This document shows, one piece after another, positions 43,450 through 51,496 of a stretch of 62,008 nt of DNA. The translations under genes were made by a program, and so were the position numbers. Within the stretch, counting starts at the first letter, position 1, and each line of letters begins with the position of its first letter. The DNA lies in contig CANRDC010000006.1 of the NCBI GenBank assembly GCA_947629245.1, positions 1 to 62,008 on the forward strand, read 5' to 3'. The notes beneath the pieces were generated by a model that saw only the letters and a list, made by a program, of their open reading frames with translations, ran no database searches and was not told the DNA's origin. Source of the stretch: an uncultured Oscillospiraceae bacterium (GTDB lineage: Bacteria > Bacillota > Clostridia > Oscillospirales > Oscillospiraceae).

Positions 43450-44844
43450 TCAATACCAGTCGTGCTTTTCGTTCCGGTCCAGGGCGTTGATATGCGCCAT
43501 TTCCTCGTCGGTCAGTTCAAAGCCGAACAGGTCCAGATTTTCCCGGATATGGTCCGGATCGCTGGAGCCGGGGATGACCACCACGCCCTTTTGCAGATCC
43601 CAGCGGAGGATGACCTGGGCGGAGGATACGCCGTGGGCCGCGGCGATGGCCGAGATCGTCTCGTTGCCCAAAAGCTCCGCCGTATGACCCCGCCCGCCGA
43701 AGGGATACCAGCCCTGGACCACGATGCCCAGGCTCTGGATATAGGGGATGACGTCATTTTCCTGATAATAGGGGTGGATCTCGTTCTGCACCAGCGCGGG
43801 GGTGATATTCACCTGGGGCAGGAATTCCTCCAGCTCCTCCACGTACCAGTTGGACAGGCCCAGAGAGCGTATTTTCCCCTCGCTCACGGCCTGTTCCATG
43901 GCGAGATAGGCTTTTACGTCGTTGGTTCCGGGATGGTGGAGCAGCATCATGTCGATGTAGCCGATGTCCAGCTTGTCGAGGGCGTCCTGGATGGCCTGTT
44001 CGGGGTCGGCGTACTGCGCGCCGGGATAGAGCTTGGTGATGACGAATATCTCCTCGCGGGGCACGCCGGAGTCCCGGACGGCCCGGCCCACGGCGGCCTC
44101 GTTGCCGTACATATAGGCCGTGTCGATGAGCCGTCCGCCAGCCTGGAGCAGGGCGGTGACGGAGGCATAGCATTCCTCGTCGGAGAGACTGTAGGTCCCC
44201 AGGCCCATGATGGGCATTTCATAGCCGGAGTTTAGCATGACGGTCCTCCTGTCAAAGTCGAATACGCCGGTCTGAGCGCGCGCCTTCATGTTGTTTGCGT
44301 CCAGCCACGCGGCGATCTCCTCCCTGGTCGTCCCGGCGGGAAAACGGGTCCCGTCCAGCCAATGAGCATCCGGCGCGAGAGGGTGCAGGTCGTCGGCGCT
44401 GGAGCCGATACCGCTGGAGTGGGAGGTGCAGAAGGGCAGAATGGTCTTGCCCGAGAAGTCATAGCTCTCCAGGAAGGTGCTTATGATCCGGGGCGCCTGG
44501 CCGTGCCAGATGGGATAACCCACGAGGACGGTATCGTACCGGTCCATATCCTCCACGCTGCCGGATATGGCGGGGCGTGCGGCAGGGTCGTTCTGCTCCC
44601 GGTCGGCCCGGCCGCCGGTATAGTAGGCCAGGTCCGCGTCGGTATAGGGCTGCTCCGGCACGAGCTCGTACAGGTCCGCGCCCAGAATATCCGCGCAGGT
44701 CCCGGCCACGGCCTCCGTTGTGCCCGTGCAGGAGAAATAGGCCACCAGGGTCCCTCCCTCGGCTGGGGCCTCGGCCGCCCACGCCGGGACAGCTATGGAA
44801 AGGCTCAAACACAGGGCCGACAGCAGAGAGACGGGCCGCTTCAT
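43450..44844 (-). CDS. Exported flavodoxin-aldo/keto reductase fusion protein
   Basis: A 464-residue two-domain protein. It begins with a signal peptide (MKRPVSLLSALCLSLSIAV, then PAWAA-EA). Residues 30-185 are a flavodoxin-like domain (TLVAYFSCTGTTEAVA, YPIWHGQAPRIISTFLE, PFCTSHSSGIG) that would bind FMN. Residues 200-464 are an aldo/keto reductase with the tetrad Asp and Tyr in DTAYMYGNEAAVG, Lys in VITKLYPG and His in LLHHPG, plus VIPGSSDPDHIRENLDLF for NADPH. Both domains normally work in the cytoplasm, so the export signal is odd. The start overlaps the upstream hydrolase stop (ATGA). Confidence 0.85.
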   Translation of the reverse strand: MKRPVSLLSALCLSLSIAVPAWAAEAPAEGGTLVAYFSCTGTTEAVAGTCADILGADLYELVPEQPYTDADLAYYTGGRADREQNDPAARPAISGSVEDMDRYDTVLVGYPIWHGQAPRIISTFLESYDFSGKTILPFCTSHSSGIGSSADDLHPLAPDAHWLDGTRFPAGTTREEIAAWLDANNMKARAQTGVFDFDRRTVMLNSGYEMPIMGLGTYSLSDEECYASVTALLQAGGRLIDTAYMYGNEAAVGRAVRDSGVPREEIFVITKLYPGAQYADPEQAIQDALDKLDIGYIDMMLLHHPGTNDVKAYLAMEQAVSEGKIRSLGLSNWYVEELEEFLPQVNITPALVQNEIHPYYQENDVIPYIQSLGIVVQGWYPFGGRGHTAELLGNETISAIAAAHGVSSAQVILRWDLQKGVVVIPGSSDPDHIRENLDLFGFELTDEEMAHINALDRNEKHDWY

Positions 44845-45833
44845 CTCAGGTTCTCCCGGAAGAACGCCTCCAGCTTATCGAAGGGGATGGCGTTTTTGCC
44901 GCCGCCGTCGTACAGGTCGGTATGCACCGCGCCGGGGATGATGAGAAGCTCCTTGTTGGCGGCCCAGGGATCATCCTTCACCATGGCGGCGTAGGCGTCC
45001 CGGCTGAAATAGCAGGAGTGGGCCTTTTCCCCGTGGACGATGAGCACGGCGGAGCGTATCTCGTTGGAATAGCGCAAAATGGGCTGATTCATGAAGCTCA
45101 TGCAGCCGATGACGTTCCAGCCACCGTTGGAGTTGAGGCTGCGGGGATGATAGCCGCGCTTGGTCTTGTAGTAGTCGTAGTAGTCCTTCACAAAGAACGG
45201 CGCGTCGTCCGGCAGGGGGTCGACAACGCCGCCGCCCAGGGCGTAGGCGCCGGACCGAAAGTCCGCGATCCGCTGGGCGTTCAGGGCTTTTTTCTTCTCA
45301 TATCTTGCCTCGGCGGAGTCCTCCGCGTCAAAGTACCCATTGGCGTTGACCCGAGTCATATCGTACATGGTCATGGCCGCCGTGGCCTTGACGCGGGTGT
45401 CCAGGGCCGCGGCGTTCAGCGCCATGCCGCCCCAGCCGCAGATGCCGATGATGCCGATCTTCTCCGGGTCCGCGTTATCCTGCACGGACAGGAAATCCAC
45501 CGCCGCCTGAAAGTCCTCGGTGTTGATGTCCGGGGAGGCCATATAGCGGGGCTGGCCGCCGCTCTCGCCGGTGAAGGAGGGGTCGAAGGCCAGCGTGAGA
45601 AAACCCCGCTCCGCCATGGTCTGGGCGTAAAGCCCCGCCGCCTGCTCCTTCACCGCGCCGAAGGGACCGCATACGGCGATGGCCGCCAGAGGCCCGGCGG
45701 CGCCCTTCGGCGTATACACGTCCGCCGCCAGCGTGATACCGTAGCGGTTGGGGAAGGTCACCTTCCGGTGCTCCACCCTGTCGCTTTCCGGGAAGGTCTT
45801 ATCCCAGTCCTGTGTCAGTGCAAGCTCAGTCAT
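44841..45833 (-). CDS. Alpha/beta hydrolase with Cys at the nucleophile position
   Basis: A 330-residue hydrolase of the dienelactone-hydrolase/YcjY-like group. The nucleophile elbow reads IGICGWGGMALNAAA, with Cys where most hydrolases have Ser; the His block is PGAVHTDLYDGG. There is no signal peptide. Natural substrates of this family are mostly unknown. It is coupled by overlap to the exported flavodoxin/reductase gene and lies divergent from a LysR regulator. The ribosome binding site AAAGGA is rather far from ATG 45833. Confidence 0.85.
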   Translation of the reverse strand: MTELALTQDWDKTFPESDRVEHRKVTFPNRYGITLAADVYTPKGAAGPLAAIAVCGPFGAVKEQAAGLYAQTMAERGFLTLAFDPSFTGESGGQPRYMASPDINTEDFQAAVDFLSVQDNADPEKIGIIGICGWGGMALNAAALDTRVKATAAMTMYDMTRVNANGYFDAEDSAEARYEKKKALNAQRIADFRSGAYALGGGVVDPLPDDAPFFVKDYYDYYKTKRGYHPRSLNSNGGWNVIGCMSFMNQPILRYSNEIRSAVLIVHGEKAHSCYFSRDAYAAMVKDDPWAANKELLIIPGAVHTDLYDGGGKNAIPFDKLEAFFRENLR

Positions 45834-45885
45834 TTCGAGAGCCCATCCTTTCTGCGCACTTATTTTATATTGTGATTGTACACCC

Positions 45886-45914
45886 TTGACGGTCGGCGCG
45901 CTAATGGTTATAAT
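45886..45914 (+). promoter_or_regulatory. Promoter of the LysR-type regulator gene
   Basis: TTGACG (45886-45891), 17 bases, TATAAT (45909-45914). It lies in the 127-base divergent region shared with the hydrolase operon, where LysR regulators usually bind. Confidence 0.75.
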
Positions 45915-45960
45915 TTATATCATGTTATTCGAATTTTAAATATCAGGAAGGGGAGTGTCT

Positions 45961-46842
45961 ATGGAGATACGGACGCTGCGCTACTTTCTCGCGGTGGCGC
46001 GGGAAGAGAGCATGACCCGCGCCTCCGCGTATCTGCACGTTTCCCAGCCCACGCTGTCCAGGCAGATACAGTCGCTGGAGGACGAGCTGGGGAAAAAGCT
46101 GTTCATCCGCCACAGCTTCAGCATCGAGCTGACGGAGGAGGGGGCGCTTCTGCGGCAGCGGGCGGAGGATCTGGTGTCCATGGCGGACAAGATCGCGGGG
46201 GAATTCATGGCGCTGGACGACGTGACCGGCGGGGACGTATATCTGGGGCTGGCCGAGTCGTACCAGATCCGTTCCCTTGCCCGCCAGATCAGGCGGTTCA
46301 AGCAGACCTGTCCCGGTCTGCGCTACCACATCACCAGCGGCGACACGGAGCAGGTCACGGAAAAGCTGGACAAGGGCATCCTGGACTTCGTGGTGCTGGC
46401 GGAGGAGCCGGATGCCGGAAGATATGAACGCCTCAGCTTCCCCGAGGCGGACGTATGGGGGCTCGTGATGCCCCGGGACTGTCCGCTGGCGGAGAAGGAG
46501 AGCATACGCGCGGAGGATCTGGTGGGGCTGCCGCTGTTCTGCTCCGAGCAGGGCTGGAACAAGGACATCCCCCGCTGGTGCGGGGAATGGATGGACAAGC
46601 TGCGTTTGGAGGGGTCGTTTCGGCTGAGCTACAACGCCTCGCTCTTCGTCAGAGAGGGGCTGGGATATCTGCTCACCTTTGACAAACTCATCGACACGAG
46701 CCGGGAGAGCGGGCTCGTGTTCCGGCCCCTGGCCCCGAGGCTGGAGGCCAGGATGTATCTTGTATGGCGAAAGTACCCGGTCTTTTCGCCCATCGCGGAA
46801 CGGCTGCTGGCCGGGATCAGGGACGCGTTTGAAGCCCGCTGA
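45961..46842 (+). CDS. LysR family transcriptional regulator
   Basis: A 293-residue regulator. The winged helix-turn-helix is at residues 1-60 (RTLRYFLAVAREESMTRASA, then HVSQPTLSRQIQSLEDELG); the rest is the two-lobed effector-binding domain (VYLGLAESYQIRSLARQIRRF, SFRLSYNASLFVREGLGYLL). ATG 45961 was preferred to GTG 45955 because GGGGAG lies six bases upstream. By position it controls the divergent hydrolase-flavodoxin/reductase pair. Its 3' end overlaps the end of a small leftward gene by 26 bases. Confidence 0.93.
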   Translation: MEIRTLRYFLAVAREESMTRASAYLHVSQPTLSRQIQSLEDELGKKLFIRHSFSIELTEEGALLRQRAEDLVSMADKIAGEFMALDDVTGGDVYLGLAESYQIRSLARQIRRFKQTCPGLRYHITSGDTEQVTEKLDKGILDFVVLAEEPDAGRYERLSFPEADVWGLVMPRDCPLAEKESIRAEDLVGLPLFCSEQGWNKDIPRWCGEWMDKLRLEGSFRLSYNASLFVREGLGYLLTFDKLIDTSRESGLVFRPLAPRLEARMYLVWRKYPVFSPIAERLLAGIRDAFEAR

Positions 46843-47095
46843 CCGCCCAAGCATACCGGTCCCGCCAAGACGGTTTGGAGGGCAATGGCTCTCCCGACCT
46901 TCGCGCCAACGCAAAAAAAAGCGGCGCGGAAAGGGAGTCGTCGTCTCTCCATTTCCGTGCCTTGCTTCTGTTGTATGCCTTCGGACTGGCCGGTTTGCGC
47001 GTCACGGGACTGATGGTCCAGACGCCGCGCCTTCTCGCGTCCAGCTCCCGCTTTTTCTTTTTCGAGAGCTTGGCATAGGGTATGAACTTTTCCAT
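46817..47095 (-). CDS. Small basic protein with extended C terminus
   Basis: A 92-residue product. The first ~52 residues (MEKFIPYAKLSKKKKRELDA, then RRRGVWTISPVTRKP and PKAYNRSKARKWRDDD) match a small conserved Firmicutes protein that normally ends soon after the W-DDD stretch. Here the frame reads on for about 40 further residues without family features and overlaps lysR. A stop may have been lost. AAAGGAG precedes the ATG. It follows the XRE regulator gene by 22 bases. Function unknown. Confidence 0.6.
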   Translation of the reverse strand: MEKFIPYAKLSKKKKRELDARRRGVWTISPVTRKPASPKAYNRSKARKWRDDDSLSAPLFFALARRSGEPLPSKPSWRDRYAWAVSGLQTRP

Positions 47096-47117
47096 AGCGC
47101 TCCTTTCAGAAAGACTG

Positions 47118-47600
47118 TTATTTTTTGAGCTTCCCATTGGTCAGGGCCCCGCCCAGCCAGGAGCTCAGCCCGACGCCGACGCCCAGCGCCCCCAGCAGCG
47201 CGCCCGCGCTGAGACCGGCCAGAGCCCCCACGTCCTTCAGCCACTGCTTGGAGACCTTGGCGCGGGAGGTGGCGCCCGCCAGGATGGACGGGGCCAGCAT
47301 ATTGGCCTTTTCCGTGATCCGCTCCCGCTCTTCCGGGCTGTAGTTCTCGGGGTGGTCCACCAGCGCGTCCAGCAGAAGCCTCAGCATCTCGGTGTCGTCG
47401 TCCGGCGACTGGAGCATCTCGGCGTCCAGAACGCTGCGCATGGCGATGTACTGGGTCTTTGTGAGCCGACTGCGGCCGCTCTCGATGTTGTTGACGGTCT
47501 GGCGCGTCACGCCGATGCGTTGGCCGAGCTCCTCCGCCGTCCAGCCCACCGTCCGGCGGAGCAGAAGCAGATGCTCCTGCATACGGGCTATCTCTTCCAT
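47118..47600 (-). CDS. XRE family regulator with C-terminal membrane-like segment
   Basis: A 160-residue protein. Residues 5-60 are a Cro/CI helix-turn-helix (LLLLRRTVGWTAEELGQRIG, VTRQTVNNIESGRSRLTKTQ). A helical middle part follows, and the end is a hydrophobic glycine-rich segment (GALAGLSAGALLGALGVGVG) that could be membrane-associated. ATG 47600 has GGGAGG upstream. Its promoter is embedded in a long perfect inverted repeat, suggesting autorepression. Confidence 0.85.
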   Translation of the reverse strand: MEEIARMQEHLLLLRRTVGWTAEELGQRIGVTRQTVNNIESGRSRLTKTQYIAMRSVLDAEMLQSPDDDTEMLRLLLDALVDHPENYSPEERERITEKANMLAPSILAGATSRAKVSKQWLKDVGALAGLSAGALLGALGVGVGLSSWLGGALTNGKLKK

Positions 47601-47621
47601 CCTTATCCGCCTCCCAACTAA

Positions 47622-47658
47622 ATAATAGCCCTTGACAATAAATTTGTCAAGGGCTATT
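47622..47658 (-). promoter_or_regulatory. Promoter inside a perfect 15+15 base inverted repeat
   Basis: AATAGCCCTTGACAA (47624-47638) and TTGTCAAGGGCTATT (47644-47658) are exact complements around TAAAT. Read leftward, TTGACA (47650-47645) and TATTAT (47627-47622) are 17 bases apart, so both promoter boxes fall in the arms. This is well suited as the operator of the XRE protein it precedes. Confidence 0.75.
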
Positions 47659-47694
47659 GACGCGGGCCGGGCTGTTTTCCGGCTCATCTTGGGC

Positions 47695-48255
47695 TCACTT
47701 CAGCTTTTCGTCGTATACGGCCCGGGAGCCGCCGATGAATTTGGGGCGGGTGCGGGCGGCCAGGACGATGGCCTGACCGATGGTATTCTGCTCCAGCCGC
47801 ACGGGTACGGCCACCTCCTTCAGGTGCATGCCGATGAGCACGCCGCCGATGTCCAGTCCCGCGTCGGCTCGGATGCGTTCCACGGCCACGGGCTCGGACA
47901 GGGACTTGTATGCCGCCGTGGCGAAGCTGCCTCCGGCCTTTGGCTGGGGCACCGCGTTGACGATCTCCGCGCCGGGCACGGCCTTGGCCTCCGTGATGAC
48001 GGCCCGATTCAGGTGCTCGCAGCACTGTGCCGCCAGGAAAATACCCTTCATATACAGCACCCGGTAGATGCCCTCAAAGATGACCTGGCCGATCTCCGGG
48101 GCGGAGGCGCTGCCGATCCAGCTGCCGACGACGGCGCTGGTGCTGCAGCCCACCACCACGGTCTGGCCCCGGCGCATATCCGCCTTTCGGACGAGCTCCT
48201 CCGCCGCGGCCGCCGCCTGGGCGCGAATGCGCTCCAGCTGTTCCAGTTCTGTCAT
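47695..48255 (-). CDS. YwlG-like (TIGR01440, DUF436) protein
   Basis: A 186-residue cytosolic protein of the YwlG family. Recognised blocks: VVGCSTSAVVGSWIGSASAPEI, GIFLAAQCCEHLNRAVI, GGSFATAAYKSL and DIGGVLIGMHLKEVAVPVRL. The family is conserved in Firmicutes but its biochemical role is not settled. AAAGGAG precedes the ATG. It is read away from the rpmH cluster. Confidence 0.9.
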   Translation of the reverse strand: MTELEQLERIRAQAAAAAEELVRKADMRRGQTVVVGCSTSAVVGSWIGSASAPEIGQVIFEGIYRVLYMKGIFLAAQCCEHLNRAVITEAKAVPGAEIVNAVPQPKAGGSFATAAYKSLSEPVAVERIRADAGLDIGGVLIGMHLKEVAVPVRLEQNTIGQAIVLAARTRPKFIGGSRAVYDEKLK

Positions 48256-48362
48256 GACGTTCTCCTTTCCGCGCTCCGGGGAGGCGCTGTATGTTATTTT
48301 AAATCATTTTTCCCGGAAAAACAATACCCGGCGGACCATGTGGGGGCGAAAGCAAATTTTGG

Positions 48363-48391
48363 TTGACATACCTTCACATTTTTTATATAAT
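48363..48391 (+). promoter_or_regulatory. Strong promoter of the rpmH-rnpA cluster
   Basis: TTGACA (48363-48368), 17 bases, TATAAT (48386-48391), perfect consensus, about 104 bases before rpmH. Confidence 0.85.
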
Positions 48392-48419
48392 GAGCAAGTT
48401 GCCGCGAGCGAGTTGCCGC
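48392..48419 (+). repeat. Fourteen-base tandem duplication at the rpmH transcript start
   Basis: GAGCAAGTTGCCGC is followed directly by GAGCGAGTTGCCGC. The duplication begins one base after the -10 box, so it covers the expected transcription start and first transcribed bases. A GGCGGC...GCCGCC stem follows at about 48438-48460. Confidence 0.7.
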
Positions 48420-48494
48420 GAATACCCGCCAACTAACGGCGGCGGACCCATTGGCCGCCGATGAGTAATATGAAAAGAAAGGACGAAACGAAAA

Positions 48495-48629
48495 ATGCTG
48501 CGAACCTATCAGCCCAAGAAGCGCCACGCCCAGAAGGAGCATGGCTTCCGCAAGCGCATGTCCACCCGCAACGGCCGGAAGGTGCTTTCCGCCCGCCGCG
48601 CCAAGGGCCGTAAGAAGCTGAGCTACTGA
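48495..48629 (+). CDS. rpmH: Ribosomal protein bL34
   Basis: A 44-residue basic protein of the large ribosomal subunit: [44 protein letters not shown], matching L34 along its whole length. AAAGGA lies about 10 bases before the ATG. As usual it is followed by rnpA. It is too short to be noticed by length-limited gene finding. Confidence 0.97.
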   Translation: MLRTYQPKKRHAQKEHGFRKRMSTRNGRKVLSARRAKGRKKLSY

Positions 48630-48656
48630 GCTTCGGCCGGTGAACAACGGGGAACG

Positions 48657-48992
48657 GTGAGAGCTACGACCTCCCTGAAACAGGACCGGGATTTCCGGCG
48701 GGTCTACCGCAAGGGGGCCAGCGCCGTGCGGCCCTGTCTGGTGGTATACGCCCGCAGGACCAACGGACGGGAAAACCGCCTGGGCATCACCGTGACGGCC
48801 AAGGTGGGCAAGGCCCACACGCGCAATCTGGTGCGCCGCCGCCTGCGGGAGATCTACCGCCTGCATGAGGACGGCATCCGCACGGGCTACGACTTTGTGG
48901 TGGTGGCCCGGACCCGTGCCGCCACGGCGGGATACAGAAGGCTGGAAAAAGAATTCCTGTCCGCGAGCCAAGAGCTGGGGGCGGCGCTGTGA
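48657..48992 (+). CDS. rnpA: Ribonuclease P protein component
   Basis: A 111-residue basic protein that binds RNase P RNA and helps cut the 5' leader from tRNA precursors. The start [18 protein letters not shown], the strand [20 protein letters not shown] with the RNR-like helix, and [10 protein letters not shown] are typical. The start is GTG 48657 after GGGGAA. Its stop overlaps the yidD start (GTGA). Confidence 0.96.
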   Translation: MRATTSLKQDRDFRRVYRKGASAVRPCLVVYARRTNGRENRLGITVTAKVGKAHTRNLVRRRLREIYRLHEDGIRTGYDFVVVARTRAATAGYRRLEKEFLSASQELGAAL

Positions 48993-49207
48993 AGCGGCTG
49001 CTGCTGGCTATCGTTCGTTTTTACAGGAGGCATATCTCCCCGTATACCAAGCCCTGCTGCCGGTTCATCCCCACCTGCAGCGAGTACGCCCTTACCGCCA
49101 TCGAGCGGTACGGGGCATGGAAGGGCGGCTGGCTTGCCCTCAAGCGCATCTGCCGCTGTCACCCCTTCCACACAGGGGAGCACGATTTCTACGATCCCGT
49201 GCCATAA
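48989..49207 (+). CDS. yidD: Membrane protein insertion efficiency factor YidD
   Basis: A 72-residue protein: [61 protein letters not shown]. The cysteine pattern and the closing HP-G-DPVP are those of YidD, which aids YidC-dependent insertion at the inner face of the membrane. The GTG start overlaps the rnpA stop. Confidence 0.95.
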   Translation: MKRLLLAIVRFYRRHISPYTKPCCRFIPTCSEYALTAIERYGAWKGGWLALKRICRCHPFHTGEHDFYDPVP

Positions 49208-49221
49208 ATTAGGAGAGAACT

Positions 49222-50631
49222 ATGTTAAGAGCTATCGCAAAGCCTTTCGGCGCGCTGATGCTGCTTCTTTACAACCTGGTGAACAACTACGGCGTGGCTA
49301 TCATATTGTTCGCCCTGGTGGTGAAGCTCATCATGCTGCCGTTCCAGCTCAAGAGCAAGAAGAGCATGATGCGCATGAGCCGCATGACGCCCCGGCTGAA
49401 GGAGCTGGAAAAGAAGTTTGGCAACGACCAGCAGCGCTACCAGCAGGAGATGGCCAAGCTGTATCGGGAAGAGGGCGTCAACCCCATGGGCGGGTGCCTG
49501 TGGAGCCTGCTGCCGTTCCCCATCCTGATCGCCCTGTATCAGGCCATCCGTTACCCTCTGACCATCATGATGGGCGTGCCGGAAAGCCTGCTGGCCGAGG
49601 GCGGCTCCATCTTCCAGAAGCTGGCGAGCCTGGGCTACCAGGCCCAGACCGGGCGGACGGCCTACTATGACCAGATCTTCCAGTCCAAGTTCATCACCGA
49701 GAATTTCGACGCCTTCGCAGGACTGTCGGACAAGCTCCAGCAGATCAGCTATAAGTTCCTGGGCCTGGACCTGAGCCAGACGCCGTCCTTCTCCTTCTGG
49801 AGATGGGATTTTTCCGACGCGTCCGCGTGGCTGCCGGCGCTGGGCCTGTTCATGATCCCGGTGCTGTCGGCGCTTTTGAGCTGGCTTTCCATGAAGGCGT
49901 CCAACGCCGCCAGCCCCCAGACCGCAGATACCCAGCGGCAGATGCGGACCATGAACCTGATCATGCCCCTCATGAGCCTGTATATCTGCTTCACCATGCC
50001 CGCCGTCATGGGCATCTACTGGATCGCCCAGAGCGTGTTCGCCATGGCGCAGGATATGATCCTGAACAAGGTCTACAATAAGCAGCTGGACATCGAGGAC
50101 GCGGACCGCATCCAGCGGGAGAAGGCCAAGGAGGCGGAGCTGGAGGCCAAGCGCGCCGAGACCGAGCGGCTGAAGGCCGAGGGCGCCACCGTGGAGAACC
50201 GGAACACCTCCAAGAAGAACAAGCGCGCCGTGGCCGCCCAGAAGGAAGTGGAGCGCAGGGCCGCCGAGGCCCGCGCGGCAAAGCTGGCCAAGAAGGGCAT
50301 AACGGAGGAGAGCGTCCCCGAATCCCAGGTGGGCGACCGGCGCTATGCCAGGGGCCGCGCCTATGTGGCGGACCGGTACTCCAACCCCGACGAGGCCGAG
50401 GAAAAGACCCGGGCCGCCGCGGCGGAGAGCGCGGCGTATGACAACGAGCCGACCGAGCCTGCTGTGGAGAGCGTCGAGGCGGAGGGTCTTGTCCATGAGG
50501 CCCCCGACGCGGACGCGGAGCCGGTGGCGGGACATGAGGAGCAGCCGGAGGAGGAAGAGCACGCCCCGGAGAGCGAGCCGGGCAAGGACGCCGCGGAGGC
50601 GGAGGAGCTGCCGCCCGAAGGCGAAATGTAA
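49222..50631 (+). CDS. yidC: Membrane protein insertase YidC/OxaA
   Basis: A 469-residue insertase. The conserved core (five helices) runs from YNLVNNYGVAIILFALVVKL through KSKKSMMRMSRMTPRLKELE and YREEGVNPMGGCLWSLLPFP to YWIAQSVFAMAQDMILNKVY near residue 285. There is no lipoprotein signal; the first residues are a short helix. The ~180-residue C-terminal tail is very charged, first basic (AKEAELEAKRAETERLKAEG, KKNKRAVAAQKEVERR), then acidic (EEQPEEEEHAPESEPGKDAA), longer than in most YidC proteins. The basic part could bind ribosomes. AGGAGAG precedes the ATG. Confidence 0.95.
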   Translation: MLRAIAKPFGALMLLLYNLVNNYGVAIILFALVVKLIMLPFQLKSKKSMMRMSRMTPRLKELEKKFGNDQQRYQQEMAKLYREEGVNPMGGCLWSLLPFPILIALYQAIRYPLTIMMGVPESLLAEGGSIFQKLASLGYQAQTGRTAYYDQIFQSKFITENFDAFAGLSDKLQQISYKFLGLDLSQTPSFSFWRWDFSDASAWLPALGLFMIPVLSALLSWLSMKASNAASPQTADTQRQMRTMNLIMPLMSLYICFTMPAVMGIYWIAQSVFAMAQDMILNKVYNKQLDIEDADRIQREKAKEAELEAKRAETERLKAEGATVENRNTSKKNKRAVAAQKEVERRAAEARAAKLAKKGITEESVPESQVGDRRYARGRAYVADRYSNPDEAEEKTRAAAAESAAYDNEPTEPAVESVEAEGLVHEAPDADAEPVAGHEEQPEEEEHAPESEPGKDAAEAEELPPEGEM

Positions 50632-50649
50632 CGGAGGAAGAGCAAGCAA

Positions 50650-51486
50650 ATGCAGAGATCGATCGAAGTCCACGGAAAGACGGTGGACGACGCCCTGGCC
50701 AAGGGTCTGGCGGAGCTGGGCCTGGAGCGGGACGATGTGTCTGTTGAGATCATAGAGCGGGGCAAGAAGGGCGTGTTCGGCATCGGCGCCGTGGAGGCGG
50801 TGGTGCGCCTGAACTACGAGGCCCCGGAGGACGAGGCCCCCGCGCCCAAGCCCGCGCCCGCGCCAAGGCCCGCCCCCAAGGCGGAGGCTCCCAAGCCCGC
50901 GCCCAAGGCGGCGGAGCCCAAGCCCGCGGCGAAGCCGGAGGCTCCCAAGCCGGTCGACGCGCCCGCGCCCGAAGCGTTTCGGAAAGCGGAGGGCACCCAG
51001 GCCGAGCAGACCGAGGCGTTCCTCAAGGGCCTGCTGGAGCACATGGGCGTGCAGGCGGAGATGACCATCACCGCCCGTGAGGGCGGCGGTCTGGACGTGC
51101 AGCTCAGCGGCGAGCACATCGGCGCCGTGATCGGCCGCCGGGGGGAGACCCTGGACGCCATCCAGCATCTGACCAACTACGCCGTGAACCGGGGCAGCGA
51201 CCGCCGGGCCCACATCAACGTGGACGCGGAGAACTACCGGTCCAAGCGGGAGGATTCGCTGGTGCATCTGGCGGAGAAGATGGCGGAGAAGGCCATCAAG
51301 TATAGGCGCAGCATGGCCCTGGAGCCCATGAACTCCTATGAGCGGCATGTGATCCACACCGCTCTGCAGGACTATGAGGGCGTCACCACCAGCTCCACCG
51401 GCACGGAGCCCAACCGCCGTGTGGTCGTCTCCTACGTGAAGCCGGAGACGAAGAAAGAGGAAAAGGGCTACAAAGAGTGGTGCTAA
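50650..51486 (+). CDS. khpB: RNA-binding protein KhpB (Jag, SpoIIIJ-associated)
   Basis: A 278-residue RNA-binding protein. Residues 1-55 form the Jag N-terminal domain (KTVDDALAKGLAELGL, GKKGVFGIG); then an Ala/Pro/Lys linker of about 45 residues; then a KH domain with GEHIGAVIGRRGETLDAIQ; then an R3H domain with ALEPMNSYERHVIHTALQ. It works with KhpA in regulating division and small RNAs in other Firmicutes. Its place after yidC is standard. GGAGGAAG precedes the ATG. Confidence 0.95.
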   Translation: MQRSIEVHGKTVDDALAKGLAELGLERDDVSVEIIERGKKGVFGIGAVEAVVRLNYEAPEDEAPAPKPAPAPRPAPKAEAPKPAPKAAEPKPAAKPEAPKPVDAPAPEAFRKAEGTQAEQTEAFLKGLLEHMGVQAEMTITAREGGGLDVQLSGEHIGAVIGRRGETLDAIQHLTNYAVNRGSDRRAHINVDAENYRSKREDSLVHLAEKMAEKAIKYRRSMALEPMNSYERHVIHTALQDYEGVTTSSTGTEPNRRVVVSYVKPETKKEEKGYKEWC

Positions 51487-51496
51487 ACTGATGAAC

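Noticed and set aside
40783-43700. Second attachment site (copy of the tmRNA 3' end) closing the island
   Set aside because: No copy of the GTTCGATCCCC...CTCCACCA sequence was seen on the right side; only short chance matches to CAGCTCCACC occur elsewhere in the window.
46843-47117. Rightward frames after the LysR gene
   Set aside because: They lie opposite the small basic protein and XRE gene, lack ribosome binding sites and resemble nothing known.
48256-48494. Replication origin next to rpmH
   Set aside because: rpmH is often beside dnaA and oriC, but no dnaA gene and no cluster of TTATCCACA-type boxes is visible here.
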